Assembly: GCA_963281155.1 (NCBI GenBank)
Contig: CAUJLY010000001.1
Span: 7,006,001 to 7,070,000, forward strand
Reading direction: 5' to 3'
Length of the DNA: 64,000 nt
From: Rhabditophanes sp. KR3021
Taxonomy: Eukaryota > Nematoda > Chromadorea > Rhabditida > Alloionematidae
Part shown: in pieces, positions 33,684-45,475 of the stretch
Layout: the number at the start of each line of letters is the position of its first letter
How positions within the stretch are numbered: the first letter of the stretch is position 1
Program-made: the position numbers and the translations under genes
The notes under the pieces: model-generated
Databases searched by the model: none
What the model saw: only the letters and a program-made list of their open reading frames with translations
Told to the model about the DNA's origin: nothing

Positions 33684-34737
33684 ATGGAAGAATTATTAAA
33701 GCCTAAGTATTTCGCTCCTGTTAATAAGGCTTATTGGGCTGGAGCAGTTGAAGTATTGGTGTTGTCTTTTTTGTCAATCTTTCCCAATTTATATTTTTTG
33801 TACAAGGCTATTACCAACGATAGGTTTATTAAAAGACCTGTTCTTAGAAAAACTGTCCTAATTTTATCTGTTGAATTTGCTTTAGCATCGGTTCATGCAT
33901 GTGCAAATTCGTTAATCTACCTCATTCCTTATCATTTCAACTTACCAATGACTGTAATTGGATGTTCATGGGTTAGAACTATCTTCTACATCACTCTGTT
34001 AGGTGTGTTCTCATCTCCTTTTATAATTTACATAGATCGTCACTTTAAAATCATCCATAGCCGTGGTTGTAATCCATTTCTCTTAGCTTTAATTGCCTGC
34101 ATCATCAACCTCCCTTCATTTGGATTTGTGTTCGCAAATAAACTAGACAGTACTCCGGCGTATATTTTCGACGAAGCTTGCTCGTACCAGCATTTCTCAA
34201 TTAATTTTTATATCCAAAAAATACAATATTTGATGATGTTTATGCTAGTGGCGTCACCTATATTAGCTTCTCTCATGAATGTTTACACTTTTGCCAAGCT
34301 ACAAAAACAAAACAAAGTAGTTAGTCAAAGGCGAGCAAAAGAACAAAGGCAACTATTTGTTACGTTGTCAATTCAAGCTTTATACCCATGTATTTGTTAT
34401 TTACCTTCTATTTCCCTTGGAATTTACGGAACTATCAGTAAGTTTAAATTTAATTAACTTTAAGTCATTATTTATTTCAGCTAAGTCCCCAGATTTATTT
34501 TATATTTGGAGAGTAACCGATGCCCTGACGTATTCAAGCTTTGGAATATGCGTTTTGTTGTCAGTTGTTTTCATCCAAGATTTTCGGGAAATGATACTAG
34601 TGGATTTGGGACTTATGAGACGTGATGCTGTTAGTACGACACCAATAACTGTCCTTACTATTTCGGTTAATCAGTCCCAAAGAAGGCAAAGTAACAAATC
34701 TCCTCATTTTAAGAAGACACATCCAACAGTTATATGA
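33684..34737 (+). CDS. serpentine 7TM G-protein-coupled receptor
   Basis: Two exons (33684-34437, 34481-34737) with a 43-nt intron; 336 residues from the ATG at 33684. Seven hydrophobic stretches are visible (about residues 18-42, 55-78, 92-118, 133-152, 178-203, 230-250, 262-282). A basic third loop with QRRAKEQRQ sits before TM6 and a Ser/Thr-rich tail follows. IIYIDRHFKI after TM3 resembles the E/DRY-like region. A nematode chemosensory-type receptor is likely; the subfamily is not assigned. Not similar in sequence to the receptor at 10156 beyond topology. Confidence 0.72.
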
Positions 34738-34950
34738 TTCATTTTATATTGATATATCAGTTTTTGTATACGCATTTATTTCAAGAGCATAATAAATTAA
34801 AAAACAAAATTTAAATCTAGAAATTACTTATGTAATATATGTTATGTACATGATATTTGCATTTACCGAAATAATTTGAATTAAAAATGAGTCGTTCGTT
34901 CATATTTTTGTTTCAATAACGAGATGATAATAAGACAATTTCGAGTAAAA

Positions 34951-35335
34951 TGTTCATGCTTACTACTTTCTTAGTAGTCGCTGCGTGTGTTTGTTCAAGT
35001 TATGCTCCTAGATCTCATCATCTGTGTTATAGTTGAATCTCAAGGAAATGATCAACAAAGTTTTTTTGAGTGCTTAAATTGCTTTACATCTCACCAATGG
35101 ATGTATTGCTAAGTTTCTGGATAATCAGAGAGATGTTTCTAACAATCTTAATGAAAAAATAAGAAATGATGTTGGTGGAGGCGATTGTAAATGTGTTACT
35201 ATGGCAATTCCTTAAATATTCCATGCCAGTAAAAACAGCTACTGTGATGCATTTCGGGGAATAATTGGGTGTTATAAGAAACTGTTAGGTCTCGAAAGTC
35301 TGACTTTTTTGTTAAGAGGAAAGAAATTGATTTAT
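34951..35335 (+). pseudogene. broken secreted Cys-rich protein gene
   Basis: The ATG at 34951 starts a good signal peptide (MFMLTTFLVVAACVCSSYA), but the frame stops within 30 codons. Downstream, other frames give ECLNCFTSHQWMYC, then NGCIAKFLDNQRDVSNNLNE followed by GGGDCKCVTMAIP and a stop, then NSYCDAFRGIIGCYKKLLGL. The Cys spacing recalls small secreted nematode domains (T20D4.11/DUF19-like), but frames are interrupted at least three times. An intron-rich functional gene cannot be excluded. Confidence 0.4.
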
Positions 35336-36381
35336 TAGATAAATCGGGGATCTATCGTGGGTGTGAAAAAACATCACTAAACAGTGTTGCATGTTTGATT
35401 CGTCTTTGAACTGGCGATAAAGACATAGTTCGCGAAGAAGCCTCAAATAAGTGTTAGGTAAGTTGAATTTATATCACACAATCAATGTAATTATTTAGAA
35501 AGTGAAAAACATCAAAAAGAAATGACTTAAGAATCTAAAAACTGGTGATGTGTCAACGGCTTATATTTTCACAGTGGAATATAAGAATGGAATTGAAGAT
35601 CCTATAAATGATAGCAATACTAACTCTTCTTCGTCAAGCGAACGAGTAAGTAGATTTGATTATTTGTTCCCTACCACCATGATCATCTTCGCCTTCAAAC
35701 TGCTTTAAACATATGTATATGAGAAAAAAGTTGCTACATCTAAAGTCTTAATTCATCTTATTTTAAAGAACTTTGATAACTAATTTTATGTTTCTATTTG
35801 TATTGGTTTATTTTTTACTAAAATAAAATGTATCTCATAAATGCTTTTCTTCATTGGTGTTCTTTATGACATCGTAAAGATTTTTGCATATTAAGAGTGT
35901 GCAGAATATTCTTATTTAGAATAACCTATTGATGTTAATTTTAAAAAATATCTAGTTGCCATTCCTTTAAAACGAGAATTGAGTATAAAATACAGAATGA
36001 GTTTGATTTAAACTATGGGCAAAATGACTGTGACTACAACGAACATACTTACTTATATTATGTAAATCATTTTCCCTGAAACACGCAAATTGCTTCGCAC
36101 ATTTTGAAAAATTAATTTTTAAAATTTAAGAATTAAAAAGTTACCACCTTCAATTACCCAACCAAAAAAGCATCAACCTGAATCACAATTTCTTGAAAAA
36201 ATGCACAACATCCATCAACCCCGCTAATACCACCTCATTAATCATCATAGCTTTGCCTACAACGCTCTAATTCCAAACATTCAAGGTTATTTTGTGCTTC
36301 TTTTAAGTTGAAAACTTTTCTCATACCCATTGACTACCTTTCATAGGAAAATTATACAATCTTTAAGTATTTATACCATAA
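35336..36381. other. intergenic, nothing recognised
   Basis: About 1 kb between the broken secreted gene and the LRAT-like gene. Short Lys-rich frames appear near 35460-35650 with GTAAG-like donors and could be further exons of the broken gene. Otherwise no element is visible. Confidence 0.3.
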
Positions 36382-37116
36382 ATGAAAGAAATATTTTACG
36401 TCGATACTCCTAATCACGGCTTTTTATCTAACAAAACTAAACAACCCTCTAAATTGTATAAATATTTGGTAGTCGGGGACATCATCCAATTTTGGACGGA
36501 TATTAAAAATCTATATCAATGGGGTATCTATATCGGAGACGGTAGTGTTTCATATATGGCTTGCGTCAATGAAAATGGACGTTTGATAATGGTAAGAAGC
36601 CGAGTTACGATCGAGCAGATGGCTGATGGTTATTATTTTAGAATCAACAATTTAGCTGACTTAAAGTGGAAACCTAAAGAAGTTGAAGCTGAATACTTTG
36701 ATGCTATTCAAGAAATTTCACCATCTCGTTGTGGTTTATTCTATGGAAATACCGATCATTACGTCAATTACATAAGATACGGCAAAATTGAAGCTTTTGA
36801 TGTGTCTAGACAACTTAAACATTTTATTATTAAATCTTTTAAAAAAATGACTTCCAATATTAAAGAAGGATTAGAGAAGTTCGGGGAAGGGGCATCGATA
36901 ACACCGCTTTTCAAAGCTATCAAAAGGGAGTTTGATCAGGAAATCGCCCTTGTGTCTGAGCAAATTGATTCTTATTGTTCTAACACGAATTCGGGCATAG
37001 CTCGAGATAGTCAGGGTGTAAATGATTTGTGCGGAACATTTATTTTGATTTCTGCCTTAATTGGAGTTACACAGGGATATGGTGAAACTGAACTTTCTTC
37101 AACAACCACAAATTAA
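36382..37116 (+). CDS. LRAT-like (NlpC/P60 superfamily) protein lacking catalytic residues
   Basis: Single exon, 244 residues. An LRAT/H-REV107 domain spans about residues 28-135: GDIIQFWTDIKNLYQWGIYIGDG corresponds to the family G-D-L-I-x-F…HWAVYIGDG, and GNTDHYVNYIRYGK to N-C-E-H-F-V…RYGK. The nucleophilic Cys is Thr124 and the general His is Gln46, so acyltransfer or hydrolase chemistry is not expected. A C-terminal about 100 residues (amphipathic helix, two late Cys, a hydrophobic FILISALIGVTQGYG) may anchor it to membrane, as in other LRAT proteins. C. elegans EGL-26 is a relative with a changed catalytic Cys; orthology is not claimed. Confidence 0.75.
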   Translation: MKEIFYVDTPNHGFLSNKTKQPSKLYKYLVVGDIIQFWTDIKNLYQWGIYIGDGSVSYMACVNENGRLIMVRSRVTIEQMADGYYFRINNLADLKWKPKEVEAEYFDAIQEISPSRCGLFYGNTDHYVNYIRYGKIEAFDVSRQLKHFIIKSFKKMTSNIKEGLEKFGEGASITPLFKAIKREFDQEIALVSEQIDSYCSNTNSGIARDSQGVNDLCGTFILISALIGVTQGYGETELSSTTTN

Positions 37117-37620
37117 ATTTAAATACATATCACAAACAAATTCGATTGCATATCTTAAGAACATTAATCAGGAACATAATTTGACTCAACTTTCTTTCAC
37201 AAATTGTTTATAAATAAATTTTATTAAAGCATATGTTAACAAAAAAGTAATTCCTTTACCAAACAATACATCTAAAAAGCACCATATTTTTTAGAGCCTG
37301 TCTGGGCGGCGCCACTAATACTAGAAGTTCTCCTACAATCTAAGGGCAATAAAAACGTTTCCATTAAATCTTTGACTCCTTTGACTTTGATTTTTCCACA
37401 GCTTTTTACCTCATAGCCTAAACAATTATTGATGATTCATTTTGAAATTAAATAAATTATGTTTATTATCAATTTTATTATGCGTATTTCGCAATGCTTT
37501 AAAATTTAAGCCACCAAAGATGCTTTGCCCCCAACTATCCTGCTTAAAATAATGCTACTTCAAAATTTTCGTACACCATGCCTTGAGGATGTCTTGTCAT
37601 ATCATTCTTATTAAACGCAA
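37117..37620. other. intergenic, no gene seen
   Basis: About 500 bp of AT-rich sequence after the LRAT-like gene. It carries AATAAATTTTATTAAA-type signals near 37213 and no coding features. Confidence 0.35.
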
Positions 37621-37639
37621 GTAATACGCGTTTGTCTTC

Positions 37640-37945
37640 TTATTTATGATGCTAATCTAGATACAACTACCTCAATGTCAAAGAAAAACGCGTCCGTTCC
37701 AAGAAGCTAGATGGTTCTAAGTATAAAAGAACTGTTGTCAAGATGGTTGTACCTACAAAAAAATGGCAGAGAACTTGGAGTATGTTTTAAATGAGTACTT
37801 TGGCGGTCAAGTTAAAAACGTCGATGATGGGAAATGCACCATCGAAGAAGTTTACAAGCTCTCGCCTGCTAATGCTGAATTGGTAAGTAAACTTTTGATT
37901 GATAAGATGTTTGCACTGAAAGATGTAATTGCTACTCATTTTTAG
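37640..37945 (+). pseudogene. fragment C of the GIY-YIG-like family (C-terminal part)
   Basis: A 60-codon frame from the ATG at 37763 encodes AENLEYVLNEYFGGQVKNVDDGKCTIEEVYKL then SPANAELVSKLLIDKMFALK and ends at TAG. A preceding Lys-rich segment in another frame (VKEKRVRSKKLDGSKYKRTV) looks like the upstream part after a shift. Both tails of the intronic relics at 25850 and 28440 match it. No nuclease core is present here, so it is a 3' fragment rather than an intact gene, although the 60-codon frame itself is unbroken. Confidence 0.5.
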
Positions 37946-37987
37946 TCTTATTTAATTTTCTAATAAATATATTTTATGTTTTGTCTT

Positions 37988-40900
37988 CTAGCCTTCGTTT
38001 ATGAGAATATCAGCTACTTCTTGTGTCATCTAAATCAAATTTTAATTAATTATAAGACATAAGGAAGTTAAGACGTACGTGTATTTGTGAAACTACACCA
38101 TGTGAATCCATCCTGGAGGCCATGTTTACTGTGTTTGACCTTAAACAACAAAAATATTATTACCCAACCTGCAACAACAAACCATATATCAAAGGCAGGC
38201 TTCTGCGAGCCTATCACGCCAGCCACAACACTACCCAGCGAAACCCCAACACGTAGATGGAAATTTTGAAACGAATCTAAATTAAGTTGATCCAAGACAG
38301 CCGACATCGTCAAAGCATACTCGACCATAGATAAAACATTCTTCTGTTTATTGTAATCACCATCATATTCAGTTATACCAGATGCAGCCATATAAGTCGA
38401 AGAAACCGTCTTAATCTTTTCTATACCACTAAACTTAGGTTTCGACAACAACTTGTCAAATTCGCAAATAATTTCATTCAGCAATCTTAAATATTCTAAT
38501 TTTCTACTAGTCTCGCATTGACTACAGAACTCCTTAAAATTTGGTATAGAAGCAAACATCACACAGACATTATTATGATCTCTTGCATACAATTCATCAA
38601 CCAATCTATTAGGTTCTAAAAATTTAGCAGCAACCGTGGATGGCAGAATATTTTCAATTAGAAGGGTATTAATATCTTTGATAGTTTGAATGTCATTTTC
38701 TTCATTTTTGAAAGCTATGTCGCAAGCAGCTTCAATTTTGTGTTCATATTCAGTCTTTAAAGGAATAAGGAATATTTATTTTAGATTAAGTAACTTACAA
38801 TCCACTCTACGAATAATAGGAGGACATATGCTGCGACTAAGTGGATAATTATAGTTGTAATTTGGCTGGACAATATTTTGTAATTAGCTAATGTTAACAT
38901 GTAATTGATACCGTAGCCGGGAAAGACTATCAAAAGAATTAAGAATACAGAAAGGTCAACTGTGGCCAGGATACATCGGAAGGCATATGAGAGCCGGTAT
39001 AATACTTGGATGCAGCAGATGTGACACATTGCCGATGGAAGCCAAATTAGTGAGGGAGTTTGAGTAGCTTCATCTATTACAGAGCGGAATGAAATGGTTA
39101 TCTATAAAGTTAATTAATAAAATGACCAAAAAAACCTACATGCGATCCAATAGCAATCAACAAAGAAACCCCAAAAGCTACTAATGTCAGCATCGTATGT
39201 CCAACCAATGTTATATGCTCGACTATGCATATCACCGCTAATACTAACAAACATAAACAAAGCTGTCCCACCAACAAAGGATGAATATCAGGGGGATAAT
39301 AAGCAAATATAGTAAAGAAGTTAGCTACTGCTAGTGGAATTGATAAGATTAATAAACTTGAACATTCGGATAAGTTGATGTTGATTGGCTTTTTGGCAAA
39401 GGGAAAGAGCATTTTAGCTGTTTGGTCTTCGTTGCGTTTGGTAGTGCAGTTCATGACGGATTTGACGTTGGAAAAGTTCATCTTGTTGAGGTTGTTTTCT
39501 ATTAGGGTCATGCATTGGACGGTGTTGTTGTTGATGGGTCGACGAGCAGAGCCAACGTCCGTTACCGAAGTTCTGTTTAGATTGGCAAAAGGTCTGAACA
39601 ATTATTATTAAAAAACTTAGTTGGCATGGCTTACGTAGAATAAGTTGAATCCGCTCCCCACGACTCAGTAATCTTAGTAAACTTCGTTTTCAACGATAAT
39701 CTATTCTGCGAACACATATTCTCCTCATCTCCTACCAAATCTAAGTTCCTTCTCTTATTCCTGTAAATTGAAGCAGTCCTTTCAACAATAGTAGCCTTGT
39801 CCGGCAAAATATAATAAGTAGGTTCACCTCTCTTAAGCAAAAAGGGATCTTCTAAATTAGCCTCAACAATACAATAATCCCCAACCAACATGTCCTTGGT
39901 CTTCTAAAAGATTAAATGAAAGCCTTGCTTAGATACAAAATAATGTACCTGAGTAATGTGCACAGCACCTGGTTTTCCCGTCGCTTCACAATGCTCCGCA
40001 ATCTCAACATCTTCTGAAAAAACATCAAAGCACCATCTTTTTAAGCCAAGTATTCCACACAAAACATTCCCTGAAACATTTACAAAAGTTAGCAACGTTT
40101 TAAAGATTTGATATTGAATCTATTTTTAAATAACCAGATGTCTTGAAGAAACTACCCCTTTAATTATTAAAGGAAGAAGATTCAATGTGGTATGGATAAA
40201 TAATTGGGAGATTGTGAGTATATCTCTTAATTCCACATGAATAAGGTCTTGCTGTTGAGTACTTTGTTAAGTTTAAGATGTAAAAGGGTTTGCCTAATTA
40301 TGATGATTCAGTCACTTAAACTCAATAATGTACCGCAAGCAGCCATGAATTGTGATGAGAATTGCAGAAGTCTTTCAAAACAATCGGACTCTAATCTCAT
40401 ATATGTTACAATTGTTTCGTAATTTAGTGTGTATTTTTATGTTTTGGGAATTTTAAATTAGATTAGCAAAACACTGACCCGAATTTATTCCGATGCGCAT
40501 ATTAACATCTACTCCAGTAGCTACTCTGACCTGTTTGATTATCTTGATCATCTCCAATCCCATCAACACACACATATCAGCATGATTTGGTCGGTTTACA
40601 GGCATCCCACTTACACAGTAGTAACAGTCACTAGAAAGAAGAAATTACATGTGATGAAATGGATAATTAAATGTACCCTAAGAACTTTATCCTCATGCAC
40701 TGCAGTTTTTGGGCATCTTCATCAAATTTTGAATATAATTCATTTAATGTACGAACAAGATCCTTTGCTCCTAATTGTTTAGCTAAGACCGTGAAATTGA
40801 CGATATCCGCAAACAAAATAGAAACATTGTCATGTGATTGGACATGCAAGTCATGAAACAATTTATGATGTTTGTTAGATTGCCATGATTTAGAGACTTT

Positions 40901-41717
40901 GTCAGTCAAATAAGCTGGAATTACACTCAGCAGCAATTGGTCTTGTCGATCTTTTAATGTTTCTAGCTCAGTCCGCCTAGTCACAGCATCCACTATCTTC
41001 CTTTCGATATTACCCCGGGACCCTGCTGAATGCGCATCACAAATCAAGCCCACTATAATCATGAGGGTTTGCAAAAAAAATAAAATGTACATCTGCTTGC
41101 CAACTGGATAATTTGCTTCTAAATCTTCATCTACATCAAAGACACCTCTGGCTGGTTCGAAATTGATTGTCGCTACGCAGCAGACGTTGATAATAGCGAA
41201 GGTGATGGATATTACAAGGAAGACTCTTCGATGTCTTGGCATGATGAAGAATTGGTAGAGAACGGCAAGAATAAAAGATGAGAAGAGAGATGGTATTTGG
41301 AAATCTCTTACATTTTTACCGAGTTCATTACGGTTGAGAAGGCCTGGCAGGTAGATGAGCCAGATAAAGAGAGGAAACCCAAGTAGTGAAAGGATTGATA
41401 AGATTGTCAAATGATATTTGGAGGTTTTGAAGTGTAACTTAATTAGATGATCATTTATATTATGTGTGCGCACTTACCTCGGTTTCACACCTAACAACAC
41501 AATAAGTAACCAGCAAGAAGCCCAAAAACGCCAATGAAATCAAGGCGAAATGAAATGAAAAAGGCGAATAAGCAAAATAAACTGTTAAGAATATTAAACA
41601 AACGCAATAAACAATTAACCATAACAAAAAAGTATGTAATCTTGCTCGATCCAAGCCTCTCCAGTGTCTCATTAGCACAGTTCTTATTTCAACATCTTTG
41701 CTAGGGTAGGGATCCAT
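37988..41717 (-). CDS. transmembrane adenylyl cyclase (class III, 12-TM type)
   Basis: Ten exons, all in phase: 41478-41717, 40677-41437, 40479-40630, 39949-40070, 39635-39903, 39140-39593, 38799-39101, 38183-38754, 38079-38139, 37988-38029. Total 2976 nt, 991 residues. Two six-helix membrane modules each precede a cyclase domain. C1 has both metal Asp (FADIVNF, LGDCYYCVSG) and NVLCGILGLKRW. C2 has the adenine-selecting Lys (IEKIKTVSSTYMAASG) and Asp (PAFDIW) and the transition-state Asn and Arg (SNTVNMASRM), so it should make cAMP at the plasma membrane under G-protein control. C2 ends early (MTQEVADILINEG stop), lacking the usual final strands. TTTACAG directly before ATAATG suggests a trans-splice acceptor at the start. 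Confidence 0.9.
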
Positions 41718-44490
41718 TATCTGTAAATAAATGGTCTTTGGAATTAATATACTTGTAGGTAAATGTATGCAAAGGAATGAATTGAATGTAAGAAAATAAA
41801 AATAGTTTGTGGAAATAAATAGAGGGTTAATCTTATAATTTAGCATATGTTTTTGTCGTTACAAAGGTTGAACATATGTAATGCAGTTTGTTGAAAAAAT
41901 AGAAAAGATTAATTGTGGTAGGTTGTGGTGAATGAGTTATTGAATCTTTGTCATCAAACAAAATGATAAGTTCAATGATTCACGTCAAAAAAATGCAGTT
42001 GGTGAGTTATGAGTATATGTACATATTATTGTTTTACTAAAAATTGACGAGTATTAAATATCAATTTAGTTAATGTCTTTATTTTTGAAAGTAATGTATA
42101 TAGTTAAGAAATGGCAAAGTGCATTTTATATGTACATTTTTGGAGGACAAAGTGAGGGAGTGACCCCCGACAAAAAAGGCCTCATCATCTTAAGGAAAGT
42201 TAATTAAATTTTGTATAGGATATCAGTTGTGAAGATTGTAATTGGAAAAAAGATTTAGGTCTTGAATTAAGTTAATTGAAGTTTGGAATTGAAGATTTAA
42301 GGGAATGAGATGAAAATACATGAATAGTAGTGTTGAAAATATGAAATAAATTTATAGTTTTGTTTATAAATATTAATGGATGTTATTTTTATTTCGCTTT
42401 GTTTTAATAAATCTTACCAAATATATCCTGTTTCGGGTCAATTAAGTTTGGACAAAACTTTTTTTCAAACCAAATATGCTTAGATGTAATGGAGAAGATA
42501 AAGAATGGTGGGAAGAGTCTGTTTTAGTTGGTTGGTTAGAAGCAAAAGTTGAGGCAATTTGTGGGGTTGAAATTTTGTAAAGATTGCTAATTTGTAGAAT
42601 TAAACGTTCATATCATTTTTGGGTCTTGCTTCCTTTTGGTATTGAAGAGGCATCAATGGCTGGGGACTCTTATATCAAAAATGGTGTTTGTGTTGACTTG
42701 AAACATATAAAAGAATGACGTGAAATGATGATGGCGTTTATGTTAACGTTGGGACCTAATATTATGTGGTGGGCAAAAATAAATATATTTATAGTTAGGT
42801 TCAATTTATTTTTAGGTTACGGACACTTTTTAATTAATGGCGTCAAGTGTGGTGCTGCCATTCGCAGTTCCTTTTTTATTCAAAATAAATAGAATCGTGT
42901 TAAGAAGTTTGAACAAAATAATATTATGGATAGATTAATATTTTTTGATGCAAAAATGTAACTAAGTAATGAATGTATGGTAACTAAATAATAAATGTAT
43001 AGTAACTAAATAATAAATGTTTTTAAGTCTCCGTAATTGAATACGACTTAGGTAGAAAATGGCTTTGTGGGAATATTTGATAAATATCAGACTTAGAAAC
43101 AACCACAAAAAGATCAAAATGATAACAAATTAATAGACAATATTATCTAAGAAGTAGATAGTCCATTAAAATATTCCAATAATTCACTCTTTCTAAAATA
43201 GGCTTTTTATGCCATTCCCGAAATAAACTAAATAGAAACCGATTTGAAGGCGCGATGGTTGTCTATATTTTAATGAGATACTTAATATGATATATAAAAT
43301 TGCAATATATAAACAACCTCTCCTTAAACGGAGTAGGCTGTGTTGTGATAGAAATCATTGTTATTTACCTAATTTGGTAAAACACCGATAATCAGAATAA
43401 GTGCCAATATGACAAAGACATAAATTAATCCCAAATGTTGTCATAATATATATTGTTATGATGTGGATATGTTTGTCTAAATAAGTTTTGCTCCTTGGAG
43501 CGAAAGGGTAACTTTCAAATAAATATAAATGTACTTATATGGAATGGAGTTGGCAAAGACATAATTTTGATTGTTATAAATAATAAATGGTTCAAAAATC
43601 ATATTTTTAGTTTAACCAAATTAGTAAAATTCATTTTCGTAAATAGTAAAAGTAGCAAATCTGGCTTCTTCCGAGTGGTTTAAAATATTATTCTATTAGC
43701 TTCGGCAAAAGATGCACTTCTAAAGAATGACACATTCATGATGTCTCCATTTCAAAGAAGCATGTTCATTTAAACTTGACATTGTTTGTGTTACAGGAAA
43801 TATTATTAAAAGTAAATTTGTAAATACTTCTAAAGTGGCATGACCTATCTGAAAAAGATCCAATTTTAGTCTCCCAATTTTTCTAAATATAGTTTAACAA
43901 AAAATAAAAAGTTAGACCTTAATGGAAGTTTTTATTTAAATGATGAATTTTTTATTTGAATGTGCCAATAAGCCTAACTTCTTAAATAAAGGAAATTAAT
44001 ATATGGAAATAGCATCAATTTTATAAATAATCATATTTGGTTAAACTAGAACTTCGTTCTAATCCAAAGGAATCTTAAAACATTCTTGTATTTAATAATT
44101 CTGCGTTATTAGAAATCAATTGGAGTATATGAAAAATACATATTAATAATTCATAATGTGTTCTTCATATCCATCTCCTGAAAAGTCATTTAGAATTAGA
44201 TAAGCGATTTGCGAGTTTGTTTGAGAGTTCATATTTGATACTAAATCTAAAAATGGCTTTCCAGAGTCGCTGTTAGTGGGTTAATAACAATGAGTAGTAT
44301 ACGCTAAATTTGATTTTAATATACACGTAAATAGCCTGAGCAAACATTCAAATTTGATAGCTCGAATCGGGAAAAACTGATGGTATGCAGTTTCTTTACA
44401 TTGATATATAAGTAACTAGCATTCAGCTAAATGCAAAATTAACAACAAAAATAAAAAAGTTGATCTCGAACCTAATTTCCCTTATCTACA
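41718..44490. other. long intergenic region
   Basis: About 2.8 kb between the adenylyl cyclase and the Q/N-rich gene. It is strongly AT-rich, with only short open frames (for example 43495-43683). A 22-bp repeat lies at 42958-43023. No RNA gene was recognised. Confidence 0.45.
42958..43023. repeat. 22-bp tandem repeat, three copies
   Basis: GTAACTAARTAATRAATGTATR repeats with TAACTA at 42959, 42981 and 43003, an exact 22-bp period. Confidence 0.8.
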
Positions 44491-45103
44491 GCGAGAATTT
44501 TTGAGTGATGAAGAAGGTAAAGATCCCCTAGCGAATATGAATCTTCAACCACCTCCAAATAAACGCACTAAGATGGATGTTGAAAACGAGCAATTCAATA
44601 AGAACATGAACAATCCACATGATATGAATCAGCAAGGAAATGATGTTGCAAATAACCTCCAAGAACAGCAACCTCAGATGTCAATGTATGCAGACAATAA
44701 TTTGCGAAACAGACCACAACCTCCATCACAGTATAATCAAATGTACAATAATAATGACTTAGCCCGTCGCCAACAAGAGCAACTGCGCGAACATAAAATG
44801 AAGGAAGAAATTCAACAACAGCACACATTCCAACAGCAACAACAAAGAAACATGATGATGCATCATCACGGGGGACCTAATCCAAATCAGGGTCGCGATA
44901 TTCAAATGGGGATCATGCATTTTGAACAACAAGGACATGCCAATAGACCACCTAATTTGATTATGCCTGACAATAATAAAGATCCTAATACAAGCCAATT
45001 TCAAAACGCTCAACAACAACAGCAAATGCATGGAATCCCAAAAAAAATATTTATTAAAAGCATAATCCATATTTATGTTTATCTTGCTGATCAAAACTTT
45101 TAA
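44491..45103 (+). CDS. Gln/Asn-rich low-complexity protein
   Basis: An open exon after an acceptor-like TTATCTACAG (ending 44490) starts REFLSDEEGKDPLANM. It continues with Gln, Asn, Met and His-rich sequence (polyQ runs, HHHGGPNPNQGRD) for about 190 codons. No ATG begins the frame, so a 5' exon or alternative start is missing (an internal Met follows at NMNLQPPPNKRTKMD). The last about 20 residues are hydrophobic and may be intron read-through. KRTK could be a nuclear signal; the composition suggests a prion-like nuclear or RNA-binding cofactor. Family not recognised. Confidence 0.5.
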
Positions 45104-45475
45104 TTTCCTTTGACAATCACAGACAACATACAATAATAGTTTTAATTCTTTTTCTAATCTAGTTCCATCATGAGTATGTTCGTTCATATTAAACATTAAT
45201 ATTGTTTATAAATTCAACAATTTTGTATTTAATAATTGCAAATTCGCCAAGCCTCAATTGAATTTTTTTTTGCCGTCAATCAAGGCCATATTTTTATCTT
45301 TTTGACTATTATGCTTTGCACTCCATTATTAAATAGGCTTGTTCCAATAAGAGCCCCAAAACGATCCCCTGTTCAGTCTTGGTAAAACGTTAATGGCCCA
45401 TTTAAACTAACATTACTCATTCATTATAAGTGTAATTGTTACTTATCTTGTGCAAGTGCAAGATTTTTGGCGAAA

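Noticed and set aside
36382..37116. Idea that this gene is a functional NlpC/P60 peptidase
   Set aside because: The nucleophile and His positions are Thr and Gln, and the surrounding motifs fit LRAT-like proteins better than peptidoglycan hydrolases.
40667..41473. Idea that the 38-41.7 kb gene is another guanylyl cyclase
   Set aside because: The C2 half has the adenine-selecting Lys and Asp, and there are two membrane modules, as in adenylyl cyclases.
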